Assembly: GCF_014466985.1 (NCBI RefSeq)
Contig: NZ_AP022826.1
Location: forward strand, 1,798,001 to 1,862,000
DNA length: 64,000 nucleotides
DNA from: Nitrosophilus labii
Lineage (GTDB): Bacteria; Campylobacterota; Campylobacteria; Campylobacterales; Nitratiruptoraceae
Direction of reading: 5' to 3'
Shown: piece by piece, positions 53,557 to 62,810 of the stretch
How the letters are laid out: the number at the start of each line of letters is the position of its first letter
How positions within the stretch are numbered: position 1 is the stretch's first letter
The notes under the pieces: model-generated
Told to the model about the DNA's origin: nothing
Seen by the model: only the letters and a program-made list of their open reading frames with translations
Databases searched by the model: none
Made by a program: the position numbers and the translations under genes

Positions 53557-54252
53557 TTATCTACCTCTCCTTCTTGGAGCTCTGCGTCTAGGCTTTGTCT
53601 CTTTTTTCTCAGGCTGGATTCCCTTTTGGAGAACCTCACCTTTAAATATCCAAACTTTAACGCCGATTACTCCATAAGTTGTATGAGCCTCTGCAAATCC
53701 ATAATCAATCTTTGCTCTTAACGTGTGTAGAGGTACTCTACCTTCAAGATACCACTCAGTTCTAGCCATCTCAGCACCGCCAAGACGACCGGCAACTTGA
53801 ACTTTGATACCTTTTGCACCAGCTTTTTGAGCTGCTTGTATAACTTTTTTCATTGCTCTTCTAAATGCTACCCTTCTCTCTAATTGAGTAGCAACATTTT
53901 CAGCGGCAAGCTGAGCAGAAGCTTGAGGTCTTTTTTGTTCTTTGATATTTATAGATACATCTTTATTTACAAGCTTTTGAACTTTTTGTTTTATTTTTTC
54001 TATATCGGCACCTTTTTTACCGATTATGATACCAGGTCTTGCAGCTACAATAGTTACCCTTAGTCTTTTAGCTGTTCTTTCGATGATTATATCGCTAATT
54101 CCAGCATAATACAGCTCTTTTTTCAAAAAGCTTCTTATTTTGTAATCTTCTTCAACAAAATCTGGCATTCTGTTATAATCAGGATACCACCTACTACCCC
54201 AATTCCTGTTTATTCCAAGTCTTAGTCCAATCGGATTTACTTTCTGACCCAT
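53557..54252 (-). CDS. rpsC: 30S ribosomal protein S3
   Basis: mRNA-entry-channel protein. 231 residues: KH domain with [20 protein letters not shown], and the C-terminal domain with [20 protein letters not shown] and EMARTEW. A basic Arg-rich tail ends the protein. Confidence 0.97.
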   Translation of the reverse strand: MGQKVNPIGLRLGINRNWGSRWYPDYNRMPDFVEEDYKIRSFLKKELYYAGISDIIIERTAKRLRVTIVAARPGIIIGKKGADIEKIKQKVQKLVNKDVSINIKEQKRPQASAQLAAENVATQLERRVAFRRAMKKVIQAAQKAGAKGIKVQVAGRLGGAEMARTEWYLEGRVPLHTLRAKIDYGFAEAHTTYGVIGVKVWIFKGEVLQKGIQPEKKETKPRRRAPRRRGR

Positions 54253-54581
54253 TAGCTATCCTTCTTTTGTTCAGCTACTTCTACATAAATGTGAGAAGTT
54301 GGTTTCTCTATTCTGCTGGCTCTACCTCTTGCTCTTGGTCTAAATCTTTTTAAAACTGGTCCTTTATCAACTCTGCAAGATGTTATAACAACCTCTTCAG
54401 GTTCATAACCTCCGTTTGCAACAGCACTTGCTATAACTTTTGATATAACTTTTGCCGCTTTATTTGGCATAAACTCTAAAGAAGCAAGCGCAAGTTCTGC
54501 GTTCATCCCCTGAACTTCTCTTGCAATTAGTCTTGCCTTTGTTGGTGAGAGCCTAATAAATCTCAATACTGCTTTACTCAT
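54252..54581 (-). CDS. rplV: 50S ribosomal protein L22
   Basis: Exit-tunnel protein; its hairpin lines the tunnel. 109 residues with [19 protein letters not shown] and [20 protein letters not shown], diagnostic. One-base overlap with rpsC. Confidence 0.96.
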   Translation of the reverse strand: MSKAVLRFIRLSPTKARLIAREVQGMNAELALASLEFMPNKAAKVISKVIASAVANGGYEPEEVVITSCRVDKGPVLKRFRPRARGRASRIEKPTSHIYVEVAEQKKDS

Positions 54582-54590
54582 GGCTTACCC

Positions 54591-54872
54591 TTATTTACCT
54601 ATCTTTTTCTGAACAGTGCCTTTGTGGCCTCTAAAAGTTCTTGTCGGTGCAAATTCACCTAGTTTAAAACCTACATGATTTTCAGTAATGTAAACTGGAA
54701 CAAACTGTCTTCCGTTATGAACGTTTATAGTAAGGCCTATCATCTCAGGGACGATAGTACTTCTTCTTGACCAAGTTTTAATAGGTTTTTTATCGCCGCT
54801 CTCTTTTGCTTTGAGCACTTTTTTCATTAAGTGTTCATCTACAAATGGACCCTTTTTTACTGATCTTGCCAT
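54591..54872 (-). CDS. rpsS: 30S ribosomal protein S19
   Basis: Small-subunit head protein. 93 residues, [20 protein letters not shown] at the start, [20 protein letters not shown] and [12 protein letters not shown], diagnostic. Confidence 0.97.
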   Translation of the reverse strand: MARSVKKGPFVDEHLMKKVLKAKESGDKKPIKTWSRRSTIVPEMIGLTINVHNGRQFVPVYITENHVGFKLGEFAPTRTFRGHKGTVQKKIGK

Positions 54873-54883
54873 TTCATCCTACC

Positions 54884-55711
54884 TTATTTTTTTCTTCTTG
54901 AGATGATTAGTCTATCACTCGGTTTTTTCTTCCTAGTCTTATAACCTTTTGTAGGTTTACCCCAAGGCGTAACAGGATGTCCGCTAGGACCTGTTTTACC
55001 TTCACCACCACCGTGTGGGTGATCAACTGGGTTCATAGCTGAACCTCTTGTTTGAGGTCTAATACCTCTATGTCTGTTACGTCCCGCTTTACCGATGGTC
55101 ATGTTAATATAGTCTTCATTTCCTACAGTTCCAATAGTAGCCATACATTCGCCAAGAACGTATCTCATCTCACCGCTTGGAAGTCTTAAAATTACATATT
55201 TATCTTCCCTACCCATAATCTGAGCATAACTTCCAGCACTTCTAGCAAGCTGTCCGCCATGGCCAGGGCTAAGTTCTATATTATGAACTAAAGTACCCAC
55301 AGGGATATTTTTAAGTTTCATAGCGTTTCCAGGAAGTACATCAAGTCCAGCCTCCGCTGCCTCTACTGTATCACCAACTTTTAAACCTTTTGGCTGGATG
55401 ATATATCTTTTGTCTCCATCTTTGTAAACAACTAAACAGATTCTACAGTTTCTGTAAGGATCGTACTCTATAGTAGCTACGCGTCCCGGAACGCCGAACT
55501 TATTTCTTTTAAAATCTATAATTCTATAAAGTTTTTTAGCTCCAGCCTCTTTGTGTCTAGAAGTAATTCTTCCGTAATTGTTTCTACCGGCTTTTGCTGG
55601 TAGTTTTTTCAAAAGTTTTCTAACAGTCGGTTTACTTGTAATATCGCTTGAATCAAGTGTAGTCATAAATCTACGACTAGGTGTATACGGTTTATATGTT
55701 TTTATCGCCAT
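54884..55711 (-). CDS. rplB: 50S ribosomal protein L2
   Basis: Peptidyl-transferase-centre support protein. 275 residues with [34 protein letters not shown], and the conserved [20 protein letters not shown] with its functional histidine. Confidence 0.97.
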   Translation of the reverse strand: MAIKTYKPYTPSRRFMTTLDSSDITSKPTVRKLLKKLPAKAGRNNYGRITSRHKEAGAKKLYRIIDFKRNKFGVPGRVATIEYDPYRNCRICLVVYKDGDKRYIIQPKGLKVGDTVEAAEAGLDVLPGNAMKLKNIPVGTLVHNIELSPGHGGQLARSAGSYAQIMGREDKYVILRLPSGEMRYVLGECMATIGTVGNEDYINMTIGKAGRNRHRGIRPQTRGSAMNPVDHPHGGGEGKTGPSGHPVTPWGKPTKGYKTRKKKPSDRLIISRRKK

Positions 55712-55720
55712 TTTCTATCC

Positions 55721-56002
55721 TTACACCGCTAAGCTTTCTATCTGAGTGCCTTCTGGCAACTTCACATAGAATTTTTTATAGTTGTCTCTTCTTCCCTCAA
55801 TCCCTCTAAATCTCTTCTTTTTACCTTTTACTTTTAAAGAGTTGATTTTTACGGGATTAACTCCAAAATACTCTCTTAAAACCTCTTTTAGCTGATTCTT
55901 AGTCATTTTATCTGACGTTTGAATCACTACATATCCCTCTTCTTGAAGGCCTAAAGTTTTCTCTGTATATATGATCGATTTGATATCTGTTATATCTGCC
56001 AT
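55721..56002 (-). CDS. rplW: 50S ribosomal protein L23
   Basis: Exit-site docking protein for signal recognition particle and trigger factor. 93 residues with [19 protein letters not shown] and [20 protein letters not shown]. Confidence 0.95.
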   Translation of the reverse strand: MADITDIKSIIYTEKTLGLQEEGYVVIQTSDKMTKNQLKEVLREYFGVNPVKINSLKVKGKKKRFRGIEGRRDNYKKFYVKLPEGTQIESLAV

Positions 56003-56003
56003 C

Positions 56004-56618
56004 TTAGCCCTCTTTTACTAAATTTTCCCAAACAGCTTTTTCGATAACGATAGCGTTATACGCTGCTGCCAAATATGCGTTAAGCTCGTTTGGCTCAATC
56101 AAATAAGCGTTTGGTAGGTTTCTAAATGCAAGATAAGTCTTCTCATCTATCAAGTCTTTAACTATCAATGCATCTCTTACATTCAACTTTTTCATTATCG
56201 CCGCAGCATCTTTAGTCTTTCCTGACTCTACACTGATTGAGTCGACAATGAACAGTTTTCCATCATTTGCTTTTTCAAATAGCGCATACTCAAGAGCCAA
56301 TCTTTTCTGTTTTTTATTAACTTTTTGAGTATAATTTTTCTGATTTGTAGGACCAAAAGCCACACCACCACCTACAAACAGAGGTGATCTGATAGAACCT
56401 GCTCTTGCTCCTCCTCTACCTTTTTGCTGCCATGGTTTTCTACCACCGCCGCTAACAGCGCTTCTGTTTTTAGTATGAGCATTGTTTGCTCTTAGACTTG
56501 CCGCATAAGCCTTTACATAAAGATATAGGTTGTGCGGATTTATTTGCGCATACTTTTTGGGAAGAGTAATCTCGTTTTCTTTTTCAAAATTTTCGTTCAA
56601 TACTACAGCTTTACTCAT
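56004..56618 (-). CDS. rplD: 50S ribosomal protein L4
   Basis: Exit-tunnel protein and, in enterobacteria, repressor of the S10 operon. 204 residues with the extended-loop motif [20 protein letters not shown] and [18 protein letters not shown]. It overlaps rplC by 4 bases. Confidence 0.97.
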   Translation of the reverse strand: MSKAVVLNENFEKENEITLPKKYAQINPHNLYLYVKAYAASLRANNAHTKNRSAVSGGGRKPWQQKGRGGARAGSIRSPLFVGGGVAFGPTNQKNYTQKVNKKQKRLALEYALFEKANDGKLFIVDSISVESGKTKDAAAIMKKLNVRDALIVKDLIDEKTYLAFRNLPNAYLIEPNELNAYLAAAYNAIVIEKAVWENLVKEG

Positions 56619-57193
56619 TTTACTATCCTTATTCTTCCTAATGCTCCGTTAGGGCCTGGAACAGAACCTTTGATAACCAAAATTTTGTTTTCAGGATCAA
56701 AACTTACTATTTCGTTCTGAACTGTAATCTTCTCGTTTCCGTAATGTCCCGGCATCTTTTGTCCAGGCTGAACACGTCCTGGCCATTCACAGTTACCGAT
56801 AGAACCTGTTCTTCTGTGAAATCTTGAACCGTGGCTTCTAGGACCTCCGCCGAAATTCCATCTTTTCATAACACCTGCAAAACCTCTACCTTTTGAGGTA
56901 AAAGAGCTTTTAATCTTTTTTGCGTTTTCTAAAACGCTTATATCGATATCTCCTGCCTCTTTATTTGCAACTTTAAGTGTTACAAATCTGTTAAATTCGC
57001 CAGGAAGACCATACTTTTTCTGTTGACCCTCTATAGCTTTGTTTCTTTTCTTTCCTTGAGAGTAAGCAACTATAGCCTTACCATCTTCAAGGATTTCGCA
57101 AACTTTAGCATCTTTTACTTTTAGCAGTGTAACAGGTACGCTAGGTACACTGATGGTTCTGCTCATTCCTATTTTTTCTACTATAAATTCCAT
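56615..57193 (-). CDS. rplC: 50S ribosomal protein L3
   Basis: Large-subunit core protein. 192 residues with [33 protein letters not shown] and [13 protein letters not shown]; shorter than the usual 205-210 residues, as in other Campylobacterota. Confidence 0.97.
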   Translation of the reverse strand: MEFIVEKIGMSRTISVPSVPVTLLKVKDAKVCEILEDGKAIVAYSQGKKRNKAIEGQQKKYGLPGEFNRFVTLKVANKEAGDIDISVLENAKKIKSSFTSKGRGFAGVMKRWNFGGGPRSHGSRFHRRTGSIGNCEWPGRVQPGQKMPGHYGNEKITVQNEIVSFDPENKILVIKGSVPGPNGALGRIRIVK

Positions 57194-57204
57194 CTACTAC
57201 TCCC

Positions 57205-57516
57205 TTATTGACCCATTGACCTAACTTCTACATCCACTTCAGGAGCCAAGTCTAACTTCATTAGCGAATCTACCGTATCCGGTGTCGCCGACACTATGTC
57301 AATAAGTCTTGAATGAATTCTGATTTCGAACTGTTCTCTTGAATCTTTGTTGATGTGAGGTGACCTAAGAACTGTATATCTTCTTATCTTAGTAGGTAGT
57401 GGAATCGGTCCACGAATCTCTGCACCCGTTCTCTTAACAGCCTCCACAATAGCTGCAACACTTCTATCTAAAACCCTGTGATCGTAAGCACGAAGCTTAA
57501 GTCTAATTTTTTCCAT
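57205..57516 (-). CDS. rpsJ: 30S ribosomal protein S10
   Basis: First gene of the S10 operon; S10 also partners NusB in antitermination. 103 residues with [40 protein letters not shown] and [16 protein letters not shown]. It has a strong promoter 77 bases upstream. Confidence 0.97.
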   Translation of the reverse strand: MEKIRLKLRAYDHRVLDRSVAAIVEAVKRTGAEIRGPIPLPTKIRRYTVLRSPHINKDSREQFEIRIHSRLIDIVSATPDTVDSLMKLDLAPEVDVEVRSMGQ

Positions 57517-57569
57517 TAACTTCCCTTGTAAAAAGAACTCGGCAAATAGTTGCCCAATTTGGAGTGGAA

Positions 57570-57598
57570 ATTATATGTGAAAATTCTTATTTAGTCAA
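57570..57598 (-). promoter_or_regulatory. Sigma70 promoter of the S10 operon
   Basis: On the minus strand TTGACT (57598-57593) is followed after exactly 17 bases by TATAAT (57575-57570). This is the best promoter in the window. Transcription would start near 57563 and the short leader contains a GGCAA/TTGCC hairpin (57541-57554) before rpsJ. Confidence 0.8.
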
Positions 57599-57626
57599 TA
57601 TTTTATGGTAAAATTTTTAAAATTTA

Positions 57627-57645
57627 TTTCCTTCTAGAAAGGAAA
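57627..57645 (+). promoter_or_regulatory. Hairpin covering the ribosome-binding site of the 57654 ATPase gene
   Basis: TTTCCTT (57627-57633) pairs with AAGGAAA (57639-57645) around CTAGA. The right arm is part of the AAGGAAAGG ribosome-binding site of the gene that starts at 57654, so the stem could limit translation. A possible -10 box TAAAAT lies at 57609-57614. Confidence 0.45.
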
Positions 57646-57653
57646 GGACAAAT

Positions 57654-58730
57654 ATGGAGCAGTTGGAGTATTTTTTTGATAGAAAATCGAAAAAGATTCC
57701 GTTCACTCAGAGAAAAAAGGTAGTCCCTACCAATAAACACACTCTTATAAACGGTATAAAATTTAGTGGAAAAACTTTTTTAATAAAAGATTATCTTTAC
57801 CAGCAAAGCGACAAAAAAAGTCTATATCTAGATCTTGATGATACCAGGATAGAGATAGAATCTATCAAAAAAAATCTGCAGTTGTTTATAGAGGAAAAAG
57901 ATATTGAGATAGTAGCTATAGACAATTTTAAAAAAGATTTCCCTATTCCAAAAGCTAAACAGATCATCCTTGCTGCTTCCGAACCTATAGAACTTGATGG
58001 ATTTGAAAATATAAAACTTTATCCTTTGGATTTTGAAGAATATATAGCTTTTGACAAATCAACAGATATTAAAGTAATTTTCAATAATTTTTTAAAAAAC
58101 GGTACGTTTCCTGAAATCTCACAACTTCCAGATTTTAAAAAAGATGAAAGATTTTTCGAGATGCTAAGGCTCTTTTTTAAAGATGAGATAGAGCTGCAAT
58201 GTTTCAAAGAGATTTCGATTATGCAAGGGCACAAAAGCAGCCCTTACCATATATTTACCAAAATAAAACCAAAAATAAAGATTTCTAAAGATAGATTTTA
58301 CACTTTCTACGAAACTTTAAAAGAAAAAGATATAATCTTTACTCTTGAAAAATACTCTTTTCCAAAAGCCTCTAAAAAGATATATCTTTGCGATTTTGTT
58401 TTAAAAAGTTATTTGAGTTTTTCCAAAGAGTTCCCTAAGATCTTTGAAAATATGGTTTTTTTAGAAATGATAAAAAGAGATTATGAAATTTTTTATTATG
58501 ATTTGATAGACTTTTATATCCCAAAGTCTCAAGAAGTTATTTTTTGCATACCTTTTGGTAGTGAGGTAACTATACAGAGAAAAATTGATAGTGCATACAA
58601 ATATATTAAAGAGCTCAAAGTTGATAAAATAACAGTTCTAAGTGTAGCAAATAGTTTTAAATTTTATGAAAATGATATACCTGTAACAGTTCTTCCCTTT
58701 TATGAGTGGGCTATAAGCGAACTTGATTAG
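57654..58730 (+). CDS. AAA-type ATPase, possibly of the DUF4143-linked family
   Basis: A 358-residue cytoplasmic protein. The P-loop is NGIKFSGKTFLIKDYL at about 43-58 (GxxxxGKT). A Walker-B-like hydrophobic stretch ends in IEIVAIDNF, and IILAASEPIEL resembles a sensor strand. The C-terminal half (about 180-355) has ENMVFLEMIKRDYEIFYYD and a final nuclease-like region, as in proteins where an AAA ATPase is followed by a DUF4143-like domain. Such genes are common, often with unknown roles. It is divergent from the S10 operon across 137 bases. Confidence 0.65.
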   Translation: MEQLEYFFDRKSKKIPFTQRKKVVPTNKHTLINGIKFSGKTFLIKDYLYQQSDKKSLYLDLDDTRIEIESIKKNLQLFIEEKDIEIVAIDNFKKDFPIPKAKQIILAASEPIELDGFENIKLYPLDFEEYIAFDKSTDIKVIFNNFLKNGTFPEISQLPDFKKDERFFEMLRLFFKDEIELQCFKEISIMQGHKSSPYHIFTKIKPKIKISKDRFYTFYETLKEKDIIFTLEKYSFPKASKKIYLCDFVLKSYLSFSKEFPKIFENMVFLEMIKRDYEIFYYDLIDFYIPKSQEVIFCIPFGSEVTIQRKIDSAYKYIKELKVDKITVLSVANSFKFYENDIPVTVLPFYEWAISELD

Positions 58731-58732
58731 TT

Positions 58733-58749
58733 AAGGGCACCTCTAAACT
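58733..58749 (+). repeat. 17-base repeat AAGGGCACCTCTAAACT, copy 2
   Basis: Identical to the copy at 5291-5307. Here it directly precedes TATAAT (58753-58758), so it covers the -35 region of the presumed sodB promoter. It begins a few bases after the stop of the ATPase gene. Confidence 0.6.
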
Positions 58750-58752
58750 TGC

Positions 58753-58758
58753 TATAAT
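58753..58758 (+). promoter_or_regulatory. Candidate -10 box of sodB
   Basis: TATAAT lies 16 bases upstream of the sodB start codon, giving a very short leader (about 10 bases) that contains the AAAAGGA ribosome-binding site. The -35 region is occupied by the 17-base repeat. Confidence 0.5.
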
Positions 58759-58774
58759 AAAAAAAGGATTTAAA

Positions 58775-59353
58775 ATGAACTTCCAACTTCCACCTCTATC
58801 TTACCCCTATGATGCATTTGAACCATATATCTCAAAAGATACAATGCATTATCACTATGATAAACATTATGGAGGATATATAAAAAATACAAATGAGCTT
58901 AAAAAAGGCACCGCTTTTGAAAATCTTTCTCTTACTCAGATAGTAAAATCAAGTGAGGGGAAACTTTTTAATAATGTGGCACAGGCTTTTAACCATAAAT
59001 TTTATTTCAACTCTTTATCTCCAAAGCCAACTTCTCCCTCCGATCAGCTTCTAGCGGCCATTGAGGAAACATTTTCTTCATTGAGCAAATTTAAAGAAGA
59101 GTTTATTGAAAAAGCCTCATCTTTGTTTGGATCAGGATGGACATGGCTTATAAAAGATGAAAATAACAAAGTTTTCATTTTAAATACTCAAAATGCCGAA
59201 ACTCCAATAACAGAAGAACTAAAACCAATATTAGTTTGCGATATATGGGAACATGCTTACTATTTGGATTATAAAAACGAAAGAGTAAAATATCTAAACT
59301 CGTTTTTTGAATTAATAAACTGGGATTTTGCATCAAAAAATTTTGTTGAGTAA
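58775..59353 (+). CDS. sodB: Fe/Mn superoxide dismutase
   Basis: Converts superoxide to hydrogen peroxide and oxygen in the cytoplasm. The 192 residues match the family. Metal ligands are His in MHYHYDKHYGGYI, His in AQAFNHKFYFNSL, and Asp and His in CDIWEHAYYLDYKNERVKYL. Changes at usually conserved places (HYHYDKHYGGY for the common xFHYxKHHxxY) are noted but the ligands are kept. Iron is the usual metal in this group. It is followed by rnhB after 4 bases. Confidence 0.92.
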   Translation: MNFQLPPLSYPYDAFEPYISKDTMHYHYDKHYGGYIKNTNELKKGTAFENLSLTQIVKSSEGKLFNNVAQAFNHKFYFNSLSPKPTSPSDQLLAAIEETFSSLSKFKEEFIEKASSLFGSGWTWLIKDENNKVFILNTQNAETPITEELKPILVCDIWEHAYYLDYKNERVKYLNSFFELINWDFASKNFVE

Positions 59354-59357
59354 GAAG

Positions 59358-59906
59358 ATGGTAGTTTGCGGGATTGATGAGGCTGGACGCGGACCACTGG
59401 CTGGACCACTGGTGGTTGCTGGAGTAGTGTTTGAAAAAAAAGTATATAAACTCAACGACTCAAAACTACTAGATGAAAAAAAGAGAGAGACTCTTTTTGA
59501 AAAGATCAAAAATGCAAGCCACCATAAAATTGTAATAATTGATAATAAAACCATAGATGAGAAAGGTCTCTCTTTTTGTATAACAAAAGCCCTAAAAGAG
59601 ATAATCTCCTGTTTGGAAGCTCACAAATATATTTTCGACGGAAATTCAAAATTTGGAGTAAAAGAGATAGAACCGGTTATAAAGGCAGATATGAAAATCA
59701 AAGAGGTAATGGCAGCCTCTATCTTAGCAAAAGTTACAAGAGATAAGATAATGTGTGAACTATCGTTAAAATATCCAGAGTATAATTTTTGCAAACATAA
59801 AGGCTATCCGACAAAAGAGCATATAGAGCTCATCAAAAAATACGGTCTTTGCGAAATACACAGAAAAAGCTTTCGCCCTAAAGCTTTACAACCTACACTT
59901 TTTTAA
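59358..59906 (+). CDS. rnhB: Ribonuclease HII
   Basis: Removes ribonucleotides and RNA primers from RNA-DNA hybrids. 182 residues with CGIDEAGRGPLAGPLVVAG at the start (Asp-Glu active site), DGNSKFG, and ADMKIKEVMAASILAKVTRD with the remaining Asp. ATG 59358 follows TAAGAAG and is preferred over the longer frame from 59328, which overlaps sodB. Its end overlaps the convergent dedA gene by 4 bases. Confidence 0.94.
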   Translation: MVVCGIDEAGRGPLAGPLVVAGVVFEKKVYKLNDSKLLDEKKRETLFEKIKNASHHKIVIIDNKTIDEKGLSFCITKALKEIISCLEAHKYIFDGNSKFGVKEIEPVIKADMKIKEVMAASILAKVTRDKIMCELSLKYPEYNFCKHKGYPTKEHIELIKKYGLCEIHRKSFRPKALQPTLF

Positions 59907-60505
59907 TTGGCAAAAACTTTTTTGTTTTTGTTGTAATAGTAGTAAAAAACGACTATTATAACAAATATTATAAAACCCAAAATCCAGTGCAATGTCTGAT
60001 GAATCTTCTCTTCATTCTCTCCTAAAAAGTATCCAAGAGCTAAAAGTATAGCACACCAAATACCTGCACCTAAAAATGTGTATATACTAAATTGTACCAG
60101 CTTCATCTTTCCAAGACCTGCCGGCAAAGAGATATACTGTCTTATACCTGGAACCAATCTTCCAAAAAAAGTGCTCGCATAACCATATTTTTGAAAAAAG
60201 TTTTCCACTTTTTCCAAAGAACTCTCTTTTAGAAAAAAATATCTACCATATTTTAATAAAAAAGGGCGTCCAAGCCTGTATCCAAGTATATAATTAAATA
60301 GTGCACCTGCTAAAGAACCGCCGGCACCTGCTAAAAAAGCCACAAATATATCCATCTCTCCTTTGCTGGCAATATAACCGGCCGGTATCATAGCAACTTC
60401 ACTTGGAAAAGGGAAAAATGAGCTTTCCAAAAACATCATAAAAAAGATCCCTATATAGCCTAAGTCTCCTATAAGATTGACTATAAAATCAACGATCTCT
60501 TTCAT
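59903..60505 (-). CDS. DedA-family membrane protein
   Basis: Inner-membrane protein of the DedA/VTT family, thought to act in lipid carrier recycling or membrane homeostasis. 200 residues with four to five membrane segments. The family features are the N-terminal [20 protein letters not shown] and the [20 protein letters not shown] re-entrant motif. It overlaps aroC upstream by 4 bases. Confidence 0.88.
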   Translation of the reverse strand: MKEIVDFIVNLIGDLGYIGIFFMMFLESSFFPFPSEVAMIPAGYIASKGEMDIFVAFLAGAGGSLAGALFNYILGYRLGRPFLLKYGRYFFLKESSLEKVENFFQKYGYASTFFGRLVPGIRQYISLPAGLGKMKLVQFSIYTFLGAGIWCAILLALGYFLGENEEKIHQTLHWILGFIIFVIIVVFYYYYNKNKKVFAN

Positions 60506-61578
60506 GAGAGATATACCTTTTTAACACTTTCTAGTTTGGAAGTAGCATTAAGCAAAAGCAAATCTGCTAAAACTAAAGCCGTCATAGCTTCCGCAACCAC
60601 ACTACCTCTAATAGCCACACAAGGATCGTGTCTTCCTTTTAATTCAAATTCAGTTTCCTTTCCATAGATATCTACAGTTTTTTGTTTTTTGAAAATTGAT
60701 GGTGTGGGTTTAAAATAGAGTTTTGCCTCAATTGGCTCTCCGTTTGAGATCCCTCCTAAAATACCGCCTGCATTGTTGCTCAAAAAACCGTTTTTAGAAA
60801 TCTGATCATTATTTTGGCTCCCTTTGATTTTAGCACTCTCGCATCCCAAACCTATTTCTACCGCTTTAGCCGCGTTTATACTCATCAGCGCATCTGCCAA
60901 AAGCGCATCAAGCTTGTAATATATAGGTTCTCCTAGCCCTACTGGAATGTTGGTAGCTCTTACTATAACAGCACCGCCTACGCTATCATGCTCATTTTTA
61001 GCACTAAGAATTGCCTCTTTTTGTTTCTCTTCTATATCAGGGTCTAGCGCAAAAATCTCACTTTTTCTCGCATAATCAAAATCTTTCTTTTTAGCTTTTA
61101 TTCCGGCTATTTCAAAAACTCCCCCCTTTACCTCTATACCAAACTCTTTTAAAAAAAGTTTTGCAACAGCACCTGCGGCAACTCTTGCAGCAGTTTCTCT
61201 CGCACTGCTTCTTCCACCTCCTCTATAATCTCTTATTCCATATTTGTACCAGTAGGTAAAATCAGCATGTCCCGGGCGGAAAATATCTTTTATGTTTGAA
61301 TAGTCTTTACTTTTTTGATCCTTGTTGAAAATCACCATTGCTATAGGCGTTCCTGTCGATTTTCCTTCAAAAACGCCGCTTAAAATCTCTACTTTGTCAC
61401 TCTCTTTTCTTGCTGTTGCAAACTGGTTTTGTCCCGGTCTTCTTCTATCGAGTTCACTTTGAATAAAATCTTCATCTATACAAAGTCCTGCAGGAACTCC
61501 GTCAACAACACAACCAATTGCCTTTCCGTGTGACTCTCCAAAAGTGGTAAACTTAAACTTTATACCGAAACTGTTCAT
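60502..61578 (-). CDS. aroC: Chorismate synthase
   Basis: Last step of the shikimate pathway; needs reduced FMN. 358 residues with [19 protein letters not shown] (signature 1), [20 protein letters not shown] (signature 2) and [20 protein letters not shown] (signature 3), all intact. The start lies 58 bases after the rnc stop, with a heptamer-type hairpin between. Confidence 0.96.
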   Translation of the reverse strand: MNSFGIKFKFTTFGESHGKAIGCVVDGVPAGLCIDEDFIQSELDRRRPGQNQFATARKESDKVEILSGVFEGKSTGTPIAMVIFNKDQKSKDYSNIKDIFRPGHADFTYWYKYGIRDYRGGGRSSARETAARVAAGAVAKLFLKEFGIEVKGGVFEIAGIKAKKKDFDYARKSEIFALDPDIEEKQKEAILSAKNEHDSVGGAVIVRATNIPVGLGEPIYYKLDALLADALMSINAAKAVEIGLGCESAKIKGSQNNDQISKNGFLSNNAGGILGGISNGEPIEAKLYFKPTPSIFKKQKTVDIYGKETEFELKGRHDPCVAIRGSVVAEAMTALVLADLLLLNATSKLESVKKVYLS

Positions 61579-61584
61579 TATCTC

Positions 61585-61640
61585 CCTTTTTAGTAAAGAA
61601 CAAGTAACAAGTGAAAAGCAAATTGTTCTCCATTACTCAT
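61585..61640. terminator. Heptamer-type hairpin between rnc and aroC
   Basis: GTAAAGAACAAGTAACAAGT (61592-61611) faces TTGTTCTCCATTACTCATAA then CTTAT (61622-61646). ACAAGTAA/TTACTC-type words pair in 7-base steps. It touches the rnc stop codon. Weaker than the other examples. Confidence 0.45.
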
Positions 61641-62323
61641 AACTTATCGCTCTTTTTCAAAATTTCGAGCGCTTTTTTAGCTGCCTCTTGCTGAGCCGCT
61701 TTTTTACTTTTTCCTTTTGCGCTGGAAAGCATCTCACCATGCAGCAAAACTGCTACTTCAAACTCTTTTTTGTGATCAGGGCCATAAGAACTTATCAGTT
61801 TATACTCCGGAGTTGTACCGTATTTTGCCTGAGTCAGTTCTTGAAGGGTAGTTTTATAATCTTTAAAAAGAGTATTTAGATCTATTTTAGGATAAATTTT
61901 CTCAAGAAGTTTCAAAGTTATCTTTTTTACCTCATCCAAACCACTTTCTAAATATATAGCGCCCATAACAGCTTCAAAAGCGTTTGAGAGCAAAGAGGGT
62001 TTGTTTCTACCGTTGTTATTCTCCTCAGCAGCAGAAATAAAGATATATTTTCCAAGTTCGAGCTCATTTGCAAGCCTGGCAAAACCATCTTCGTTTACCA
62101 AAGAAGCTCTCATCTTAGAAAGTTCTCCCTCATTTGCATTTGGAAATTTGAAAAAGAGATACTCGCCTATTACAAGGTCTAGTACTGCATCACCTAAAAA
62201 CTCCAGCCTTTCATTGTTATACGGTTTTTTGTAGCTTTTATGCGTTAAAGCCTCTATCAATAGGTTTCTATTTTTAAAGGTGTAACCAAGCCTCTCTTCA
62301 AATTTTCTCAAACTCTGTTGCAT
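61637..62323 (-). CDS. rnc: Ribonuclease III
   Basis: Cuts double-stranded RNA in rRNA and mRNA processing. 228 residues: catalytic domain with the family signature [20 protein letters not shown] at about 37-56, a second acidic patch near [14 protein letters not shown], and a C-terminal dsRNA-binding domain (about 155-225, [19 protein letters not shown]). It lies between rnhA and aroC. Confidence 0.96.
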   Translation of the reverse strand: MQQSLRKFEERLGYTFKNRNLLIEALTHKSYKKPYNNERLEFLGDAVLDLVIGEYLFFKFPNANEGELSKMRASLVNEDGFARLANELELGKYIFISAAEENNNGRNKPSLLSNAFEAVMGAIYLESGLDEVKKITLKLLEKIYPKIDLNTLFKDYKTTLQELTQAKYGTTPEYKLISSYGPDHKKEFEVAVLLHGEMLSSAKGKSKKAAQQEAAKKALEILKKSDKL

Positions 62324-62334
62324 AACTCCTCCTC

Positions 62335-62405
62335 ACGAAAAGCAAGAAAGAGAGAGTTAGAGAGTGAGAAAGAGTTTCTCAACTTTCTGACTTTCTAACT
62401 TTCTC
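62335..62405. terminator. Heptamer-word hairpin between rnhA and rnc
   Basis: AGAAAGA, GAGAGTT, AGAGAGT, GAGAAAG-type units (62344-62374) face TTTCTCAACTTTCTGACTTT followed by CTAACTTTCTCC (62376-62405). The right arm enters the coding end of rnhA, so the last residues of RNase HI are encoded by these repeats. Confidence 0.6.
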
Positions 62406-62810
62406 CGCTTCACTCTTCGCTATTTTATCACATAATTCATTCTCTTTGTGTCCGCTGTGTCCCCTTATCCAAACAGCCTCTATCTTATGAGGTTCGCTAA
62501 CTTTTATATACTCTTTCCACAAATCTATATTTTTTACATTTTTAAAATCTTTTTTTATCCAGCCCTCAAGCCATTCATTTATAGCTTTTACAACATAATT
62601 AGAATCACTATATATTACCACTTCACAAGGCTCTTTAAGTCTCTTTAGTCCCTCGATAACGGCTTTTAGCTCCATTCTGTTATTAGTTGTTTGAGGTTCT
62701 GAACCTTTTATGATTTTTTCGCTGCTTTTATATCTAAGAATAGCGCAGTACCCTCCGGGACCCGGATTTCCCAACGAGGAGCCGTCACTGAAAAGATATA
62801 CTTTCTTCAT
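62379..62810 (-). CDS. rnhA: Ribonuclease HI
   Basis: Degrades the RNA strand of RNA-DNA hybrids. 143 residues with the four catalytic acids: Asp in LFSDGSSLGNPGPGG, Glu in NNRMELKAVIEGL, Asp in VIYSDSNYVV and Asp in HKENELCDKIAKSEA, plus WIRGHSGH. The final residues KVRKSES come from a heptamer-type repeat (AGAAAGT). It overlaps the TPR gene upstream by 26 bases. The window thus contains RNases HI, HII and III together. Confidence 0.95.
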   Translation of the reverse strand: MKKVYLFSDGSSLGNPGPGGYCAILRYKSSEKIIKGSEPQTTNNRMELKAVIEGLKRLKEPCEVVIYSDSNYVVKAINEWLEGWIKKDFKNVKNIDLWKEYIKVSEPHKIEAVWIRGHSGHKENELCDKIAKSEAEKVRKSES

